64,000 nt of DNA. Source: Bordetella parapertussis. Its GTDB lineage: Bacteria > Pseudomonadota > Gammaproteobacteria > Burkholderiales > Burkholderiaceae_A. A model generated the notes under the pieces. That model searched no databases. It saw only the letters and a program-made list of their open reading frames with translations, and had not been told where the DNA came from. A program made the translations under genes and the position numbers. How positions within the stretch are numbered: position 1 is the stretch's first letter; every line of letters begins with the position of its first letter. The stretch covers positions 1-64,000 of the forward strand of contig CAMAXF010000008.1 of NCBI GenBank assembly GCA_945862305.1, in the 5' to 3' direction. This document shows positions 7,744 to 16,840 of this stretch, piece by piece.

Positions 7744-8255
7744 CAGAGGGTCTCGATCTTGACCTGGGTACCCGCAGTCGCAGGCGCCTTGGGGGCCGCG
7801 GCGCCAGTTGATGCAGCCGACTTGCTCGCACAGCCAGAGGCCGATGGCGTGGGCGAGGCATTGGGGTCGGGGTCTCGGGATGCCCCTGCGGCTTCGAGCC
7901 GACCCAGGTAGTCTGCCCAGAGACCATCCTGGTGGCTGCAGAGCCACTGCAGGTAGCCCCACGAAAAAATGCCCGACTCATGGCCATCGGTGAACATGGG
8001 CTTGACCGCATAAAGGCCCACGGGCTCGAGCGCCTTGATGCCCACATCCCGCTTGCCGACCTGGAGCACTTCCTGGCCGGGCCCGTGGCCCTGCACCTCG
8101 GCGGAGGGGCTGAAGACCCGCATGAGCTCAAAACTGATGCGGTGCGACGTGCCCGCAAAGACCAGTTCCAATTGCTTGGACTGGGCATGGACGATGATCG
8201 AGGATGGGGGCTCCACCGCGAGACGGCTGTCGTAGGGGGGCACTTGTGTTGTCAT
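7743..8255 (-). CDS. DUF971 protein (gamma-butyrobetaine hydroxylase-like N-terminal domain)
   Basis: Small protein of 170 residues with a DUF971 domain over about residues 10-115 (pattern: [16 protein letters not shown], then [18 protein letters not shown], then [21 protein letters not shown]). In eukaryotes this fold forms the N-terminal part of gamma-butyrobetaine hydroxylase; free-standing bacterial versions have no agreed function, though an Fe-S role has been proposed. The C-terminal 50 residues are Ala/Pro/Ser-rich and likely disordered. Start chosen at MTTQVPPY (8255). The start codon lies inside the Pho box of the divergent phoB gene. Confidence 0.85.
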   Translation of the reverse strand: MTTQVPPYDSRLAVEPPSSIIVHAQSKQLELVFAGTSHRISFELMRVFSPSAEVQGHGPGQEVLQVGKRDVGIKALEPVGLYAVKPMFTDGHESGIFSWGYLQWLCSHQDGLWADYLGRLEAAGASRDPDPNASPTPSASGCASKSAASTGAAAPKAPATAGTQVKIETL

Positions 8256-8266
8256 TGACTTGTCAT
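8249..8266 (+). promoter_or_regulatory. Pho box upstream of phoB
   Basis: Two exact 7-bp direct repeats TTGTCAT (8249-8255 and 8260-8266) separated by the 4-bp TGAC give the 11-bp periodicity of PhoB sites (consensus CTGTCAT repeats). A -10-like TACATT (8277-8282) follows 10 bases later, the usual distance when a Pho box replaces the -35. This indicates autoregulation of phoB by phosphate limitation. The left repeat covers the start codon of the divergent DUF971 gene. Confidence 0.85.
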
Positions 8267-8292
8267 CTTTTGGGAATACATTCATGGCCACA

Positions 8293-8991
8293 ATGGCCAC
8301 AACCATTCTAGTCGTGGAGGATGAGCCCGCCATTGCAGAGCTGGTGGCAGTAAACCTAAGCTTTGCAGGGTATAAGGTTTTACGGGCGGCGGACTCCATT
8401 CAAGCGGAAACCCTAATTCGGGCTGAGCAGCCGGATTTGATTCTGCTCGACTGGATGTTGCCGGGCTCGAGTGGCGTGCAATTCGCCAAGAAACTGCGCA
8501 GCGACGAGCGCACCCGGGATGTGCCCATCATCATGCTCACGGCCCGATCCGAAGAGGGCGACAAGGTCGAGGGTCTGGAGAGCGGCGCAGACGACTACAT
8601 GACCAAGCCCTTCTCGCCAAAGGAGCTCATGGCCCGCATTAAGGCCGTGATGCGGCGGCGGGCACCCCAGCTGGCTGAAGAGACGGTGAACATCTGCGGT
8701 CTCTCGCTCGACCCCCTGACCCATCGGGTGGCCGGCCATGAGCAGGCCCTGGACCTGGGCCCCACCGAGTTTCGGCTGCTGCACTTTTTCATGACCCACC
8801 CCGAGCGGGTGCACAGCCGCGGCCAGCTGCTGGATCAGGTCTGGGGCGACCACGTGTTTGTGGAGGAGCGCACGGTGGATGTGCACATCCGGCGCCTTCG
8901 GCAGTCGCTCTCCCCCACCGGCCATGATCGGCATGTGGAAACGGTGCGCGGCAGCGGCTACCGATTCACGGCCAAGCCGAGCGCAGCCTAG
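8293..8991 (+). CDS. phoB: phosphate regulon response regulator PhoB
   Basis: Winged-helix DNA-binding response regulator that activates phosphate-starvation genes after phosphorylation by PhoR. 232 residues: receiver domain (about 1-120) with acidic pair EDE near residue 10, phospho-acceptor Asp in LLDWMLPG (about 53), Thr in MLTAR and Lys in MTKPF (about 104); then an OmpR-type winged helix (about 130-228) with [11 protein letters not shown]. Start 8293 ([11 protein letters not shown]) fits homologues and the promoter; an in-frame ATG at 8284 is the alternative, but it may lie upstream of the transcription start. A Pho box precedes the gene. phoR follows 135 bases later. Confidence 0.95.
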   Translation: MATTILVVEDEPAIAELVAVNLSFAGYKVLRAADSIQAETLIRAEQPDLILLDWMLPGSSGVQFAKKLRSDERTRDVPIIMLTARSEEGDKVEGLESGADDYMTKPFSPKELMARIKAVMRRRAPQLAEETVNICGLSLDPLTHRVAGHEQALDLGPTEFRLLHFFMTHPERVHSRGQLLDQVWGDHVFVEERTVDVHIRRLRQSLSPTGHDRHVETVRGSGYRFTAKPSAA

Positions 8992-9126
8992 ACAGCGACG
9001 CGGGCGGCCAACCCCCGCCCATCCAGCAGTGAATCCCGCAGTGACCCCAAGAGTCTCCCCGTACGGTGGGCCCATCACCTTCACGGACCCAAGTTACTTG
9101 TCTTTACAGGCAGGCAGAATGACGGG

Positions 9127-10458
9127 ATGACAAGCCTCTGGATTCGCGTGGGCATGACCCTGGGCCTGATTGGCCTGCTCTGCTTCTGCGCCTGGCTGTT
9201 GGCCGGCCCGAACGCCGCCCTGACGAGCTTCGTGGTGAGCCTGATCATTTGGATCGGCTTTCAGCTCTGGCACCTGCACAAGATGACCCGATGGCTTGAT
9301 GACTTCAAGCTCAACAAGACCCCCAACGGGCTGGGCACCTGGGATGTTTTGTATTCCGCCATTTACCGGCTTGCGAAGTCGTATGAGCGTCAGCAGAGCC
9401 AGCTCTCGGCTGCGCTCACCAGCTTTCGAAGCGCCACCGAGGCCATGCCCGATGGCGTGGTCGCGCTCGATGCCCACAACCAAATTAACTATGCGAGCAG
9501 GAGGGCCGCGCAGCACCTGAGCCTGCGCCTGCCCACCGACCACGGCCGCAGCATTCTGAACCTGCTGCGCCACCCGGCCTTTGCCGACTACCTCGAGCGC
9601 CAAGCCTGGGACACCCCTGTGGTTCTGCAAGGCGTGCCCACGACCGACCGCGTGCTGCAGGTGCAGCTCGTGCCCTATGGCGCCGAGGAGCGGCTGCTGC
9701 TCACCCGAGATGTCACGGCCATCGAGCGCTTGGAAACCACCCGGCGCGACTTCGTCGCCAATGTCTCCCATGAGTTGAAGACGCCCCTGACCGTGCTGGC
9801 GGGTTTTCTGGAGACCATGCAGGAGCTGCCCTTGTCTGCGGCCCAAACGGCAGAAGTCCTGGGAACCATGGCCGGACAGACCCAGCGCATGCAGCGCCTG
9901 ATCGACGACCTGCTCACCCTCTCGCGGCTCGAGTCTGCCCAGAAGCCCCTGCAAGAGAGTTGGCTTGAAATGCCGAGCATCTTGGCCCAACTGGCCAACG
10001 ACGCAGCCCTGTTGAGCCGAGGCCAGCACCAGATCGACACCGATGCGGCCAGCACCACCCGGCTGCAGGGCGATGCCATTGAACTCACCAGTGCCTTCGG
10101 AAACCTGGTGACCAACGCCATTCGCTACACCCCTGAGGGCGGCCGCATTCGCATTCGTTGGGCCGAAGACGCCCACGGACAGGGCATCTTCAGCGTGGAG
10201 GATTCCGGCCCGGGGATCGAGGCCCACCACCTCGGGCGGCTGGCCGAGCGCTTTTATCGGGTGGACAAAGGCCGCTCACGCGACACGGGCGGCACGGGCC
10301 TGGGCTTGGCCATCGTGAAACACATTGGTGCCCGACACGGGGCCACCCTCGACATTCAAAGCACGGTGGGCCAGGGCAGCCAGTTCTCACTGGTCTTTCC
10401 GGCCACCCGCTGCCAGCCTCAGACCAGCACGCGCTCGATGCCGCCGTTGTTGGCCTGA
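9127..10458 (+). CDS. phoR: phosphate regulon sensor histidine kinase PhoR
   Basis: Membrane histidine kinase that controls PhoB. 443 residues: two N-terminal transmembrane segments (about residues 5-45) with almost no periplasmic loop, as in PhoR; a linker and PAS-like domain (about 95-200); the dimerisation box with phospho-acceptor His in SHELKTP (about 215); and the ATPase domain with N box NLVTNAIRY (about 327), EDSGPG (about 358) and GTGLGLAIV (about 391). A CAGAAT hexamer lies 6 bases before the ATG, so phoR may have its own start point. The last 40 bases overlap the convergent oxidoreductase gene. Confidence 0.95.
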   Translation: MTSLWIRVGMTLGLIGLLCFCAWLLAGPNAALTSFVVSLIIWIGFQLWHLHKMTRWLDDFKLNKTPNGLGTWDVLYSAIYRLAKSYERQQSQLSAALTSFRSATEAMPDGVVALDAHNQINYASRRAAQHLSLRLPTDHGRSILNLLRHPAFADYLERQAWDTPVVLQGVPTTDRVLQVQLVPYGAEERLLLTRDVTAIERLETTRRDFVANVSHELKTPLTVLAGFLETMQELPLSAAQTAEVLGTMAGQTQRMQRLIDDLLTLSRLESAQKPLQESWLEMPSILAQLANDAALLSRGQHQIDTDAASTTRLQGDAIELTSAFGNLVTNAIRYTPEGGRIRIRWAEDAHGQGIFSVEDSGPGIEAHHLGRLAERFYRVDKGRSRDTGGTGLGLAIVKHIGARHGATLDIQSTVGQGSQFSLVFPATRCQPQTSTRSMPPLLA

Positions 10459-13400
10459 CGCACGTAGTCGGTCATCCAGTCGGGGCCCAGCAGGTGCCGG
10501 GCCATCTCGACCACAATGTAGTCGGCCTCCACGCCCGTGTCGTCCGAGAACCGATTGAGGCCCTGCAGGCATGACGGGCAGGCCGTGAGCACCTTGACGG
10601 GCGGGGCCGCCTGACCGCTTGCAGTGGCAGACTCGCGCAGCTGGTCCGCACCCTTTCGCATCTCTTCTTCTTTGCGAAAGCGCACCTGGGTGGAGATGTC
10701 CGGACGGCTCACCGCCAGGGTGCCCGACTCCCCACAGCAACGGTCGTTCTTCTGAATGTCGCCGTTCTGCTCGGCATTCATGAGGCTGTTGACCAGCTTG
10801 AGCGGGTTGTGCTGCTTCATGGGTGAGTGGCAGGGGTCGTGGTACATGTAGCGCACGCCCGTGGCCTGCTCCAGGCGAACGCCTTTTTCCAGCAGGTACT
10901 CATGGATGTCCAGGATGCGGCAGCCCGGAAAGATCTTCTCGAATTCATAGCCCGCGAGCTGGTCGTAGCAGGTGCCACACGAGACCACCACGGTCTTGAT
11001 GTCCAGGTAATTGAGCGTGTTGGCCACGCGGTGAAAGAGCACCCGGTTGTCGGTGATGATCTTGTCGGCCTTGTCGAACTGGCCGCTGCCACGCTGCGGA
11101 TACCCACAGCACAGGTAGCCTGGTGGCAGCACCGTCTGCACCCCCACCTGCCAGAGCATGGCCTGGGTGGCCAGGCCCACCTGAGAGAAGAGTCGCTCAG
11201 AGCCACAACCCGGGAAGTAGAAGACCGCCTCGGAGTCGCTCGCCGTGCGAACGGGGTCTCGAATAATCGGCACGTAGTGGGCGTCCTCGATGTCCAGCAA
11301 GGCCCGGGCCGTCTTCTTGGGCAGGTTGCCCGGCATCTTCTTGTTCACAAAGTGAATGACCTGCTCGCGCAGCGGTGCACGGCCAGTGGTGGCAGGGGGC
11401 TTGGCCGTCTGCGCCTTGGCCAGGCGCTTTAAGAGGTCGTGGGCCAGGCGCTGGGCCTTGTAGCCCCACTCGATCATGACGGTGCGCATGAGGGCGATGG
11501 TCTGCGGCCGCGAGGCATTCAGAAAGAACATGGAGGCCGCAGTGCCCGGGTTGAACCGCTTCTTGCCCATGCGGCGCAGGAGGTCGCGCATGTGCATGGA
11601 GACCTCGCCAAAGTCGATGTTCACCGGGCAGGGGGCCAGGCACTTGTGGCAGACCGTGCAGTGGTCGGCCACATCGCCAAATTCTTCCCAGTGGGCAATC
11701 GACACCCCGCGACGGGTCTGCTCCTCGTAGAGGAAGGCCTCAATGAGCAGTGAGGTGGCGAGGATCTTGTTGCGGGGTGAATAGAGTAGGTTGGCCCGCG
11801 GCGAGTGGGTGGCACAGACAGGCTTGCACTTCCCACAGCGCAGACAATTGGCAAACGAGTCTGCAATGGAGCCAATGGCGCTCTGCTGCATGATCAGGCT
11901 CTCAGACCCCATGAGCCCAAAGGACGGCGTGTAGGCATTGCGAAGGTCGGCGCCCTCGAGCAGCTTGCCGGCATTGAAGTGCTGGTGCGGGTCCACCTTC
12001 TGCTTGTAGTCTGCAAAGGCCTGGCGCTCACCCGGGGTGAGGAACTCGAGCTTGGTGATGCCAATGCCATGCTCGCCCGAGATCACCCCATCGAGGTCGG
12101 TGGCGATCTTCATGATGCGGGCCACCGTGGCATGCGCCTCCTGCAGCATCTCGTAGTCGTCGGAGTTCACCGGCAGGTTGGTGTGCACATTGCCATCGCC
12201 GGCATGCATGTGCAGGGCCACGAAAACCCGGCCGCGCAAGACCTTGCGATGCGCAGCCTCCAGGCGCTCCAAAATGGGCGCAAAGGCCAGGCCCGAGAAG
12301 AGTTGACGAAACGGTGCGCGCAGCTCCTGCTTCCAAGAGACACGAATGGTGTGGTCTTGCAGCAGTTCACCGTAGGTTCGATGGGCTCGAGGACCTTGGT
12401 TGGGCTGGTCTGCGGGCACGGCGTCGAGGCCATGGCGTCGGGCCGCCTCGGGATCGTCGGCGGGCGTGGCATCGAGGTGGGCCAGCAGAAACGCCCAACG
12501 GGCCTCCACCGACTTCAGCAGGCTGCCGGCCTCCTCCAGGCGCTGGGCCAGGTCGGTGGGCTGATCGTCATCGACCACCGTGTCGTTGAGCACCTGTCGC
12601 AGGGCGCGGGTGAGCTTGAGCTTGTTGGAGACCGAGAGTTCGATGTTGATGCGCTCGATGGCGTTGGTGTACTCGCCCATGCGCTCCAACGGAATGACCA
12701 CGTCTTCATTGATCTTGAATGCATTGGTGTGGCGGGCAATGGCCGCGGTGCGGCTTCGGTCGGCCCAGAAGGCCTTGCGCGACTCGGGCGAGACCGCCAC
12801 AAAGCCCTCGCCCGATCGGGCGTTCGCCAGGCGCACCACCTCGGAAGCAGCATGGGCCACGGCCTGGTCATCGTCGCCCACGATGTCGCCAATGAGCACC
12901 ATTTTCGGCAGTTGGGCCCGCTTGCTCTTGGTGCTGTAGCCCACGGCGCGCAGGTAACGCTCATCGAGGTGCTCCAGGCCTGCGAGCTGCGTGCCGCCGG
13001 GCCGTGCATCCAGGTGCCGCTTGATCTCCACGATGGACGGCACCGCATCTTGGGCATTGCCAAAGAATTCCAGGCAGACGGTTCGAATGTGCTTGGGCAT
13101 GCGATGCAAGACCCAACGGCAGCTCGTGATCAGGCCATCGCAGCCTTCCTTCTGAATGCCGGGCAGGCCGCCGAGCACCTTGTCGGTGACGTCCTTGCCC
13201 AGGCCAAGCCGACGAAAACGATGGCCCTCGATGCGAAGGCGCTCCACCGAGATGGGATTGCCCACGAAGCGGGCGGTGTCGCCCTGGGCCCCAATGGCCT
13301 GGGTGAGTTGATTGGCGCCATAGCGCGCAATCTCAAACTCGGCCCAGTCGGCATCGTGGATCTTGCCCATGTTGTGGCCGATGCGAGTGACCTCGAGCCA

Positions 13401-14405
13401 TTGGCCGTCGGGGTCCACCATGCGCCAGGAGGCCAGATTGTCAATCGCCGTGCCCCAGAGCACGGCCTTCTTGCCACCCGCATTCATGGCGATGTTGCCG
13501 CCCACGCAAGAAGCATCTGCAGACGTGGGGTCGACCGCGAAGACCAGGCCTGCGGCATCGGCGGCATCGGAGACCCGACGGGTGACCACGCCCGCGCCCG
13601 AAAAAATGGTGGCCACAGGAGCCTGCAGGCCTGGAAGGGTGCGAGACTCCACGGGCCCGAGCCGCTCGAGTTTCTCGGTGTTGATCACGACCGATCGCGG
13701 TGTGAGGGGAATGGCACCACCCGTGTAGCCCGTGCCACCGCCACGCGGAATGATGGTGAGGCCAAGCTCAATGCAGGCCTTCACCAGGGGCGCCATCTCG
13801 GCCTCGGTGTCAGGCACCAGCACCACAAAGGGGTACTCCACGCGCCAGTCGGTGGCGTCCGTGACATGCGAGACCCGCGAGAGGCCGTCGAATCGGATGT
13901 TGTCGGCAGCGGTGTGGCGGGCCAGGCGCTTGGCCACGCGCCGGCGAAGGCTGGCCGTCTCATCAAAAGCGTTGGCAAAGCGTGTCACGGCGGTGCGGGC
14001 CAGCGCCAGTAGCCCATGCACCCGGCGGTCTCGCTGGGCAGCCTCGGGGTCGGTGGCGTCGCGCGAGCGGCGCTGGTCGATCTCGGAGAGGCGATGGTGA
14101 AGGGCACCGATGAGCTGCGCTCGCCTGCGGGGGTTTTGCAGCAGGTCGTCTTGTAGGTAGGGGTTGCGCTCCACCACCCAGATGTCGCCAATCACCTCAT
14201 AGAGCATCTTGGCCGAGCGTCCCGTACGCCGCTCTTGGCGCAGTTCCGACACCAAGGCCCAGCCCTCATCGCCCAGCACACGACAGACGATCTCTCGGTC
14301 GGAGAACGAGGTGTAGTTGTACGGAATCTCCCGCAGCCGGGTGGCCGAGGGGTCATCGGCCGCAAGGGTGGTGGCCAGTAAGGCAGGAGGCAGGGGCGCA
14401 TTCAT
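10419..14405 (-). CDS. giant DUF3683 / FAD-linked oxidase / Fe-S / CCG-domain oxidoreductase
   Basis: A 1328-residue fused oxidoreductase of the D-lactate/glycolate dehydrogenase type. Order: DUF3683-like N-terminus (about 1-150); FAD-binding domain with [10 protein letters not shown] (about 219-228); FAD-oxidase C-terminal domain with [10 protein letters not shown] (about 730) and SGEHGIG; two 4Fe-4S motifs, [11 protein letters not shown] (about 851-861) and [12 protein letters not shown] (about 913-924); then Cys-rich CCG modules with FPGCG, CCGYP, CGTC, DPCH and CCGESG (about 1060-1225). It combines what GlcD, GlcF or Dld and LldE-like proteins do separately, so it probably oxidises a 2-hydroxyacid and feeds the quinone pool. 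Substrate unproven. TAGAAT (14415-14420) lies 9 bases before the ATG. Confidence 0.9.
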   Translation of the reverse strand: MNAPLPPALLATTLAADDPSATRLREIPYNYTSFSDREIVCRVLGDEGWALVSELRQERRTGRSAKMLYEVIGDIWVVERNPYLQDDLLQNPRRRAQLIGALHHRLSEIDQRRSRDATDPEAAQRDRRVHGLLALARTAVTRFANAFDETASLRRRVAKRLARHTAADNIRFDGLSRVSHVTDATDWRVEYPFVVLVPDTEAEMAPLVKACIELGLTIIPRGGGTGYTGGAIPLTPRSVVINTEKLERLGPVESRTLPGLQAPVATIFSGAGVVTRRVSDAADAAGLVFAVDPTSADASCVGGNIAMNAGGKKAVLWGTAIDNLASWRMVDPDGQWLEVTRIGHNMGKIHDADWAEFEIARYGANQLTQAIGAQGDTARFVGNPISVERLRIEGHRFRRLGLGKDVTDKVLGGLPGIQKEGCDGLITSCRWVLHRMPKHIRTVCLEFFGNAQDAVPSIVEIKRHLDARPGGTQLAGLEHLDERYLRAVGYSTKSKRAQLPKMVLIGDIVGDDDQAVAHAASEVVRLANARSGEGFVAVSPESRKAFWADRSRTAAIARHTNAFKINEDVVIPLERMGEYTNAIERINIELSVSNKLKLTRALRQVLNDTVVDDDQPTDLAQRLEEAGSLLKSVEARWAFLLAHLDATPADDPEAARRHGLDAVPADQPNQGPRAHRTYGELLQDHTIRVSWKQELRAPFRQLFSGLAFAPILERLEAAHRKVLRGRVFVALHMHAGDGNVHTNLPVNSDDYEMLQEAHATVARIMKIATDLDGVISGEHGIGITKLEFLTPGERQAFADYKQKVDPHQHFNAGKLLEGADLRNAYTPSFGLMGSESLIMQQSAIGSIADSFANCLRCGKCKPVCATHSPRANLLYSPRNKILATSLLIEAFLYEEQTRRGVSIAHWEEFGDVADHCTVCHKCLAPCPVNIDFGEVSMHMRDLLRRMGKKRFNPGTAASMFFLNASRPQTIALMRTVMIEWGYKAQRLAHDLLKRLAKAQTAKPPATTGRAPLREQVIHFVNKKMPGNLPKKTARALLDIEDAHYVPIIRDPVRTASDSEAVFYFPGCGSERLFSQVGLATQAMLWQVGVQTVLPPGYLCCGYPQRGSGQFDKADKIITDNRVLFHRVANTLNYLDIKTVVVSCGTCYDQLAGYEFEKIFPGCRILDIHEYLLEKGVRLEQATGVRYMYHDPCHSPMKQHNPLKLVNSLMNAEQNGDIQKNDRCCGESGTLAVSRPDISTQVRFRKEEEMRKGADQLRESATASGQAAPPVKVLTACPSCLQGLNRFSDDTGVEADYIVVEMARHLLGPDWMTDYVRQANNGGIERVLV

Positions 14406-14414
14406 GGAACCCCG

Positions 14415-14420
14415 ATTCTA
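14415..14420 (-). promoter_or_regulatory. -10-like TAGAAT 9 bases before the DUF3683 oxidoreductase gene
   Basis: On the minus strand TAGAAT precedes the ATG at 14405 by 9 bases (CGGGGTTCC), with no Shine-Dalgarno of useful spacing. Fits a leaderless or near-leaderless transcript. No consensus -35 seen. Confidence 0.45.
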
Positions 14421-14448
14421 CGGCCCAGATGCCCTTCCGAGGACCCTT

Positions 14449-14454
14449 TACACT
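14449..14454 (+). promoter_or_regulatory. -10-like TACACT 6 bases before ilvA
   Basis: TACACT followed by GCTGGC and then the ilvA ATG at 14461. No Shine-Dalgarno is present. The same hexamer with the same 6-base gap precedes kdsD. Predicts transcription starting at the A of the ATG. Confidence 0.5.
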
Positions 14455-14460
14455 GCTGGC

Positions 14461-16011
14461 ATGACCACGAATTACCTGCTGAACATTCTGAATGCCCGTG
14501 TCTACGATGTGGCCGACGAGACCCCCTTGGAGGATGCGCCCAGCCTGAGCCGCCGGCTGGGCTGCCGGGTGCTCTTCAAGCGCGAGGATACCCAGCCCGT
14601 CTTTTCCTTCAAGCTCAGAGGGGCTTACAACAAAATGGCCCACCTCTCGGTGGAGCAGCGGGCCCGGGGGGTGATCGCGGCCTCAGCCGGCAACCATGCC
14701 CAGGGTGTGGCCCTCGCTGCGCAAACACTGGGCTGCCGAGCGGTCATCGTGATGCCAGTGACCACCCCGAGCGTGAAGGTGCAGGCCGTGCGCAACCGCG
14801 GGGCAGAAATCATCCTGCACGGCGACTCCTACTCCGATGCCCACGACCATGCCCTCACCCTGCAGCAGGCCCAGGGCCTGACCTTTGTTCACCCCTTCGA
14901 TGACCCCGATGTGATCGCCGGCCAGGGCACGGTGGGCATGGAAATCCTGCGACAGCACCCCGACCCCATCGATGCCGTCTTTGTGGCCGTGGGCGGCGGC
15001 GGGCTGGTGGCCGGCGTGGCCGCCTTCATCAAGGCCCTTCGGCCAGACACGCTCGTCATTGGTGTGCAGACCGAAGACTCGGACGCCATGGCCCAGTCGC
15101 TCGAGCAGGGCCAACGGGTGACGCTCTCCGAGGTGGGCCTGTTTTCCGACGGCACGGCAGTCAAGCGTGTGGGCGAGGAGACCTTCCGGCTCGCCAAAGA
15201 CCTGGTCGATGAGATGGTGCGGGTGGACACCGATGCTGTCTGCGCCGCGATTAAAGATGTGTATGAAGACACCCGGGCCATTCAGGAGCCCGCGGGGGCC
15301 TTGGCCGTGGCGGGCTTGAAGGCCTGGGTGGGCCGTGCGGGCGCCCTGCGGCCCGATGGCACACCACGCACCCTGGTGGCGATCACCTGCGGGGCGAACA
15401 TGAACTTCGACCGGCTGCGCTTTGTGAGTGAGCGCAGTGAGATCGGTGAGGGCCGTGAGGCCATTTTCGCCGTGACCATTCCAGAGGCCCGCGGCAGCTT
15501 CAAGCGTTTCTGCGGCCTACTGGGTCAGCACAATGTCACCGAGTTCAACTACCGCATCGCCGATGCAAAACAGGCCCACATTTTTCTGGGCCTGCAGCTC
15601 TCCGAGCCCGCGCAGGCGCAGGCCATTGCCAGCCAATTGCAGGCTGCTGGCTTTGATGCCCTGGACCTCTCAAATGACGAGGTGGCCAAGGCCCACCTGC
15701 GGCACCTGGTGGGCGGGCACTCCGACCTCGCCCGGGAGGAGCGACTCTATCGGTTTGAGTTTCCCGAGCGGCCGGGTGCGCTGATGCGATTCCTCTCGGC
15801 CATGAACCCGAGCTGGAACATCTCGCTCTTTCATTACCGCAACCACGGGGCGGACTACGGCCGCATCCTGGTGGGCCTTCAGGTGCCCAAGGCCGATGAA
15901 GCCGACTTCCAGAACTTTCTCTCGCAGCTGGGTTATCCCCACTGGGACGAGTCCAAGCACCCGGCCTATCAACTTTTCTTGGGGTGTCAGGAAAGCCCAC
16001 AGGGCGAGTGA
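14461..16011 (+). CDS. ilvA: threonine ammonia-lyase, biosynthetic (IlvA)
   Basis: PLP enzyme that converts threonine to 2-oxobutanoate, the first step to isoleucine. 516 residues, the length of the biosynthetic form. The PLP-binding Lys is in SFKLRGAYNKM (about residue 50); the Gly-rich phosphate-binding loop is VGGGGLVAG (about 179-187). Two C-terminal regulatory ACT-like domains (about 340-420 and 430-510; VTIPEARGSFKRF and FEFPERPGALMRF begin them) allow isoleucine inhibition. The open frame runs upstream to 14317, but homologues start at MTTNYLLNILNARVYD, 14461. An intrinsic terminator follows the stop by 5 bases. Confidence 0.96.
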   Translation: MTTNYLLNILNARVYDVADETPLEDAPSLSRRLGCRVLFKREDTQPVFSFKLRGAYNKMAHLSVEQRARGVIAASAGNHAQGVALAAQTLGCRAVIVMPVTTPSVKVQAVRNRGAEIILHGDSYSDAHDHALTLQQAQGLTFVHPFDDPDVIAGQGTVGMEILRQHPDPIDAVFVAVGGGGLVAGVAAFIKALRPDTLVIGVQTEDSDAMAQSLEQGQRVTLSEVGLFSDGTAVKRVGEETFRLAKDLVDEMVRVDTDAVCAAIKDVYEDTRAIQEPAGALAVAGLKAWVGRAGALRPDGTPRTLVAITCGANMNFDRLRFVSERSEIGEGREAIFAVTIPEARGSFKRFCGLLGQHNVTEFNYRIADAKQAHIFLGLQLSEPAQAQAIASQLQAAGFDALDLSNDEVAKAHLRHLVGGHSDLAREERLYRFEFPERPGALMRFLSAMNPSWNISLFHYRNHGADYGRILVGLQVPKADEADFQNFLSQLGYPHWDESKHPAYQLFLGCQESPQGE

Positions 16012-16016
16012 ACCCA

Positions 16017-16041
16017 GGCGGGCTACCCTGCCAGCTTTTTT
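16017..16041 (+). terminator. intrinsic terminator after ilvA
   Basis: GGC-GGG (16017-16022) pairs with CCC-t-GCC (16026-16032) around loop CTA, with one bulged T, followed after AGC by six T (16036-16041). It starts 5 bases after the ilvA stop. The first plausible start of the next gene lies only 16 bases beyond the T-tract. Confidence 0.65.
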
Positions 16042-16057
16042 GGACAGGCAGCCCACC

Positions 16058-16828
16058 TTGAAACAGCATCACCCCACCGACCCGGACGCCGCCGTGCCGG
16101 GCATTCCCGCAGGCCCATGCCTGGGCCATGTGGCCATTCTCGAAGACGACGACCAACTGGCCTCACAGCTCTGTGCACTGCTGCAGCTCAAGGGCTGGCA
16201 GGTGCGGCGCTACGCACGCGGCCAGCTGCTGCTCGATGCCCTGGACCGCCAGCACTTCGATGCGGTTCTGTGTGACCTGCGCCTGCCGGACATGACGGGG
16301 CTGGATGTGCTTGCAGCCCACCGGGCCCGCGCCAGCCAGCATCGGGCCCAGGGGCCGGCCATGATCATGCTCACGGGCGCCACCGATGAGGCGAGCCTGG
16401 TGCAGGCCTTCGCCCTTGGTGCGCACGACTACGTGCACAAGCCCTTTCGCGCAGCCGAGTTGCAGGCACGCCTGTGCGCGAGCGTTCGTCGCAGGCGCAG
16501 CGACCCCATCGAGCGCGGCCAGACCATTGGGCCCATTCGGCTCGACCCCCATGGCGAGAACGGCCCGCAGGCCCACCGCAATGGGCAGGCCGTGGCGCTC
16601 ACCGACAAGGAATTCCAGTGCGCCCAGATGCTGCTGGGCCAACTCGGTCAGACCGTGTCTCGCAATGAGATTCGGCTTCAGGTCTGGCGGCACAACGAGC
16701 ACGTGCAGACCCGCACCATCGACACCCACATCTCTCGCGTGCGCCAAAAACTCGGCCTCACCCCCGACCAAGGCTTTCGACTCTCTCCCGTGTACGGCAT
16801 CGGCTACCGACTCGACCACTTCTCGTAG
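16058..16828 (+). CDS. orphan OmpR-type response regulator
   Basis: DNA-binding response regulator with no kinase gene beside it. The receiver domain begins HVAILEDDDQLASQL, with phospho-acceptor Asp in VLCDLRLPD, Thr in MLTGAT and Lys in VHKPF; a winged helix follows, with TRTIDTHISRVRQKLGL and the ending GYRLDHFS. Start is uncertain because there is no ATG between the ilvA stop and the receiver domain: TTG at 16058 has an AGGCAG some 9 bases upstream and gives 256 residues with a 25-residue Pro-rich lead; TTG 16040, GTG 16094 and GTG 16130 are alternatives. An ilvA terminator lies just upstream. Its stop codon forms part of the hemA -10-like element. Targets unknown. Confidence 0.82.
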   Translation: MKQHHPTDPDAAVPGIPAGPCLGHVAILEDDDQLASQLCALLQLKGWQVRRYARGQLLLDALDRQHFDAVLCDLRLPDMTGLDVLAAHRARASQHRAQGPAMIMLTGATDEASLVQAFALGAHDYVHKPFRAAELQARLCASVRRRRSDPIERGQTIGPIRLDPHGENGPQAHRNGQAVALTDKEFQCAQMLLGQLGQTVSRNEIRLQVWRHNEHVQTRTIDTHISRVRQKLGLTPDQGFRLSPVYGIGYRLDHFS

Positions 16829-16831
16829 AAT
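16826..16831 (+). promoter_or_regulatory. -10-like TAGAAT 9 bases before hemA
   Basis: TAGAAT, whose TAG is the stop codon of the upstream response regulator gene, lies 9 bases before the hemA ATG at 16841. There is an AAGG between them but it is only 4 bases from the ATG. Predicts a leader of about 3 bases or none. Confidence 0.4.
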
Positions 16832-16840
16832 CAAGGCCTT

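Noticed and set aside
9115..9126. CAGAAT before phoR as a full member of the TANNNT set
   Set aside because: The spacing fits but the first base is C. Kept only as a near fit.
11805..14012. 735-codon open frame on the plus strand
   Set aside because: It lies wholly opposite the DUF3683 oxidoreductase gene. In GC-rich DNA the antisense of a coding frame is often open; the translation has no recognisable domain.
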